Shown one piece after another: positions 61,878-64,000 of a stretch of 64,000 nucleotides of DNA. Position numbers and translations under genes: made by a program. The notes under the pieces are model-generated. The model was not told the origin of the DNA. It was given only the letters and a program-made list of their open reading frames with translations, and did not search any database. How positions within the stretch are numbered: the first letter of the stretch is position 1; each line of letters starts with the position of its first letter. The DNA comes from an uncultured Flavobacteriaceae bacterium (GTDB lineage: Bacteria > Bacteroidota > Bacteroidia > Flavobacteriales > Flavobacteriaceae): NCBI GenBank assembly GCA_943788695.1, contig CALSRG010000001.1, positions 434,001-498,000 on the forward strand. Direction: 5' to 3'.

Positions 61878-64000
61878 ATGTTCAAAAAATTACTTTCACC
61901 ACTTGCTCTATTGGTATCTATGATAACTTTGGGTCAAACTATTTGGGATGGTTCAGTAACGGAATTTCAAAAGGCGGGATTTGCTGATTGGACCTTATCT
62001 CAAAATCAAGACTTTTTAACTGATAATGTCATCTTAACTCGTGCGGATAATCAATTTTTATTCAATATTGCTGTTGATGATGCATCTATCGGTGCAGGTT
62101 GTGCCGCTACTGTAACTGGTACTGAATGGGCAGTTGGATCTCTGGGAGATGCGCTTACCTTAAACTATACATCTTTAATTTCTTTAGCTGGTTGTAGTCC
62201 ATCTAATCTAATTGGATTACCACTAGTTCTGCATCTTATCGAAGACGATATTTATCTTTACGTTATGTTCACAGGTTGGGGTGGAGGTTCATCTGGAGGA
62301 TCTTTGTCCTATTACCGAACAACTTCTGAATTTGATTCTTCTAATACCGTTGCTTATGCCTTCCAGCCATGGGGTACATCCGTTTTTGAGGCTTTTACGT
62401 ACGACTCAAACTCTCATAGCGTCAATCGAATTGTAGATCAAGATATTTCGGTTACAACTGCAGATGGAGGGAATATCTTTTCGGCAGAATATGTTAATGG
62501 CACTCTGCATTTTATCGGTAGTTCTGATGGAGAAGACGGAGGAAGATCCATGTATACTCTTAATACTGACACAGGTGTTTCCACTTTGGTGAGTCAAGGT
62601 GTTTTGACCAGTCCATTTGGCAGTAATAATGCCCTTGCGATGGCTGTTAAGGTTAATTTAATATATGTTCTATTTCAATCGGGTGAGATTGGAATCTTTA
62701 ATCAGGCAACAGGTTTGATAGAGCCTTTTTCAAATGTGAATTTTGAGTCATATGGTTCAGGACTTGTTTATGATCAAGTCAACGATCGATTTATCGCAAC
62801 GATGTTTGATGATGCTATTAATGGTGGTCTTTTTTACTCCATTTCATCTGACGGAGCCACAGTAGAGTTCATAGGATCTGTAGACACTAATGGAGTTCCA
62901 CCTCAAGCGCTTTACATGATTAATTCTGGTGAAATATTACTTGGTGGAACTTACGGTTCCAATAGGTACTTGGAAGTTGATCTTTCAGCTTTAACATCAA
63001 TTGAGGTTTTAAATCCGGTTAATGGTTTGTTTACAGAGACTGATACTAAAGATTTTATAGCGCCTAATATTTTTTCTCAAGTTTCAATTGTTCCGGCAAA
63101 TAATCTATCTTTTACCTTAAACGAATCAAATGGAGGATCAGTTACGCTCACCGAAGCAGACTTAGTATTCGATGCTTTTTCATGGGCCAGCTGCGATGAA
63201 ATCACAACACCTCAAGAAGTTACCTTGACTTTTAGCCAAATGGTATTTGGCTGTGATGACTTGGGGGAATCATCTGTGCTAATAACCGCAACGGATTTGT
63301 GTGGCAATCAAACCTCAGCGACCGTTTCTGTTACTATTTTAGATGGATTAGGTCCTGAAATAACTCCTGAAAACATAACTCTTCTTCTAGATGCCGGACT
63401 TAGTGCAGAGCTGGATCTTACCCTAATTGAATCATGGATTTCAAATAATTGTAATATTTTAGAAGAAGTAGAGCCTGAAGCGCTTTACACCGGTTATTTC
63501 GGAGGAATCAGAGGCATTGCCGCAGGTAGAAACACATTAGTTAACGGTGCTTACGGTGGTGGTGATTGGATTTATTTCACCGGAACTTATGATGGTAATT
63601 TGTATCGAGCACCAAAAAGTGGGATTGGGGAGCCTGAACTTCTTTATCAAACCGACGACACTTATGGACCTGTAGGAGCTGAAGTAAATGAAGATAATAG
63701 TCTATTTTATTATGCAGGTGGGAACTCTAGTGAGGTTATATTATATGATATTAATTCCGGGGTAGCATCATACGTGCCAGGAACTGATTCTGGCAGCGAG
63801 CGGCATGATTTTGAGATTGACGGGGATATTGTATACTACACTTCAGATGCTGATCTTTATGCGGGCAATATGACTGATGGTTCTACTTCTATTCTTGTAG
63901 ATGATGGCATCTATGGCGACGTTATAGCCGGAATTACGCTGGATAGAACCAATGGGGTATTATATTATGTTGCACAATTTAATGATTGGGGTATCGGAAA
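61878..64000 (+). CDS. Large secreted repeat protein, truncated by the window end
   Basis: The frame is open from ATG 61878 to the window edge (707 codons). A signal peptide (MFKKLLSPLALLVSMITLGQ) leads to a region of propeller-like repeats (GNIFSAEYVNGTLHFIGSSD, GLVYDQVNDRFIATMF, IVPANNLSFTLNES), then a Cys-containing HYR-like segment (CDDLGESSVLITATDLCGNQTS), and another propeller-like region (IRGIAAGRNTL...DWIYFTGTYDGNLYRAP). Such Bacteroidota proteins usually end with a T9SS sorting domain, which would be to the right. Probably surface-exposed or secreted. Confidence 0.85.
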   Translation, partial: MFKKLLSPLALLVSMITLGQTIWDGSVTEFQKAGFADWTLSQNQDFLTDNVILTRADNQFLFNIAVDDASIGAGCAATVTGTEWAVGSLGDALTLNYTSLISLAGCSPSNLIGLPLVLHLIEDDIYLYVMFTGWGGGSSGGSLSYYRTTSEFDSSNTVAYAFQPWGTSVFEAFTYDSNSHSVNRIVDQDISVTTADGGNIFSAEYVNGTLHFIGSSDGEDGGRSMYTLNTDTGVSTLVSQGVLTSPFGSNNALAMAVKVNLIYVLFQSGEIGIFNQATGLIEPFSNVNFESYGSGLVYDQVNDRFIATMFDDAINGGLFYSISSDGATVEFIGSVDTNGVPPQALYMINSGEILLGGTYGSNRYLEVDLSALTSIEVLNPVNGLFTETDTKDFIAPNIFSQVSIVPANNLSFTLNESNGGSVTLTEADLVFDAFSWASCDEITTPQEVTLTFSQMVFGCDDLGESSVLITATDLCGNQTSATVSVTILDGLGPEITPENITLLLDAGLSAELDLTLIESWISNNCNILEEVEPEALYTGYFGGIRGIAAGRNTLVNGAYGGGDWIYFTGTYDGNLYRAPKSGIGEPELLYQTDDTYGPVGAEVNEDNSLFYYAGGNSSEVILYDINSGVASYVPGTDSGSERHDFEIDGDIVYYTSDADLYAGNMTDGSTSILVDDGIYGDVIAGITLDRTNGVLYYVAQFNDWGIG

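Noticed and set aside
14..63990. rRNA operon, riboswitch or prophage
   Set aside because: No rRNA-like stretch, recognisable riboswitch or phage structural genes were seen in the window.

Overview
The window looks like chromosome of a marine-type member of the Flavobacteriaceae (Bacteroidota). The signs are a type IX secretion (T9SS) C-terminal sorting domain on a secreted M1 peptidase, many Bacteroidota-style promoters (TAnnTTTG -7 boxes, one with a perfect TTTG-N19 partner), few Shine-Dalgarno sequences, lipoproteins of the CSSDD type, and a compact flavobacterial heme cluster. No rRNA or CRISPR array is visible. Functions rest on protein family recognition by eye; no database search was run.

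1-19.6 kb is ordinary core genome. hemA-hemC-hemD-hemE-hemF run leftward with overlapping ends (hemF leaves the window). An AraC-type regulator, ferrochelatase (hemH), a MATE exporter, HemJ and a sensor kinase run rightward from the same divergent region, so most of the route from glutamyl-tRNA to protoheme lies here. A crotonase, an acyltransferase, a bacilliredoxin, a ZIP transporter, the Feo ferrous iron system with its small Cys-rich partner, a Sco protein, the M1 peptidase and the RseP site-2 protease follow.

19.6-40.7 kb is an AT-rich accessory region starting at tRNA-Asn(GTT). A 60-bp copy of the tRNA 3' part lies at 30778-30837, 43 bp upstream of a frameshifted tyrosine recombinase gene, as expected for an element integrated at the tRNA. 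Inside are an HxlR regulator with small dimeric-barrel/DinB genes, a probable family-A-like (TV-Pol type) polymerase with iteron-like repeats, and many small cargo genes (lipoproteins, membrane proteins, a MORN-like protein, a perfectly repetitive lectin, an LprI-like protein). At least ten decayed recombinase 3' ends separate the cargo genes; several cargo stop codons abut the same recombinase end. One lipoprotein occurs four times and a 1.59 kb block twice. Between 30.8 and 35.4 kb, two paralogous leader sequences of about 260 bp each end at the same GTTG and are followed by different cargo. One cargo gene is bounded by a 10-bp inverted repeat and an imperfect hairpin, an architecture reminiscent of integron cassettes.

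40.9-58.9 kb returns to chromosome-like content: a membrane protein/XRE regulator pair with a palindromic operator candidate, an SGNH-like lipoprotein, a DUF1624-type acyltransferase, two DoxX proteins, a DUF885-like protein, a large BNR-propeller protein, an APC permease beside an aldo/keto reductase-RidA fusion, a SOUL protein, and an NlpC/P60-CapA fusion.

58.9-64 kb holds a KAP-family P-loop NTPase followed by two small paralogous proteins of unknown function with a terminator between them, then a large secreted propeller-like protein that runs off the right edge. The KAP/paralog group and the cassette-like accessory region are the best candidates for undescribed biology.
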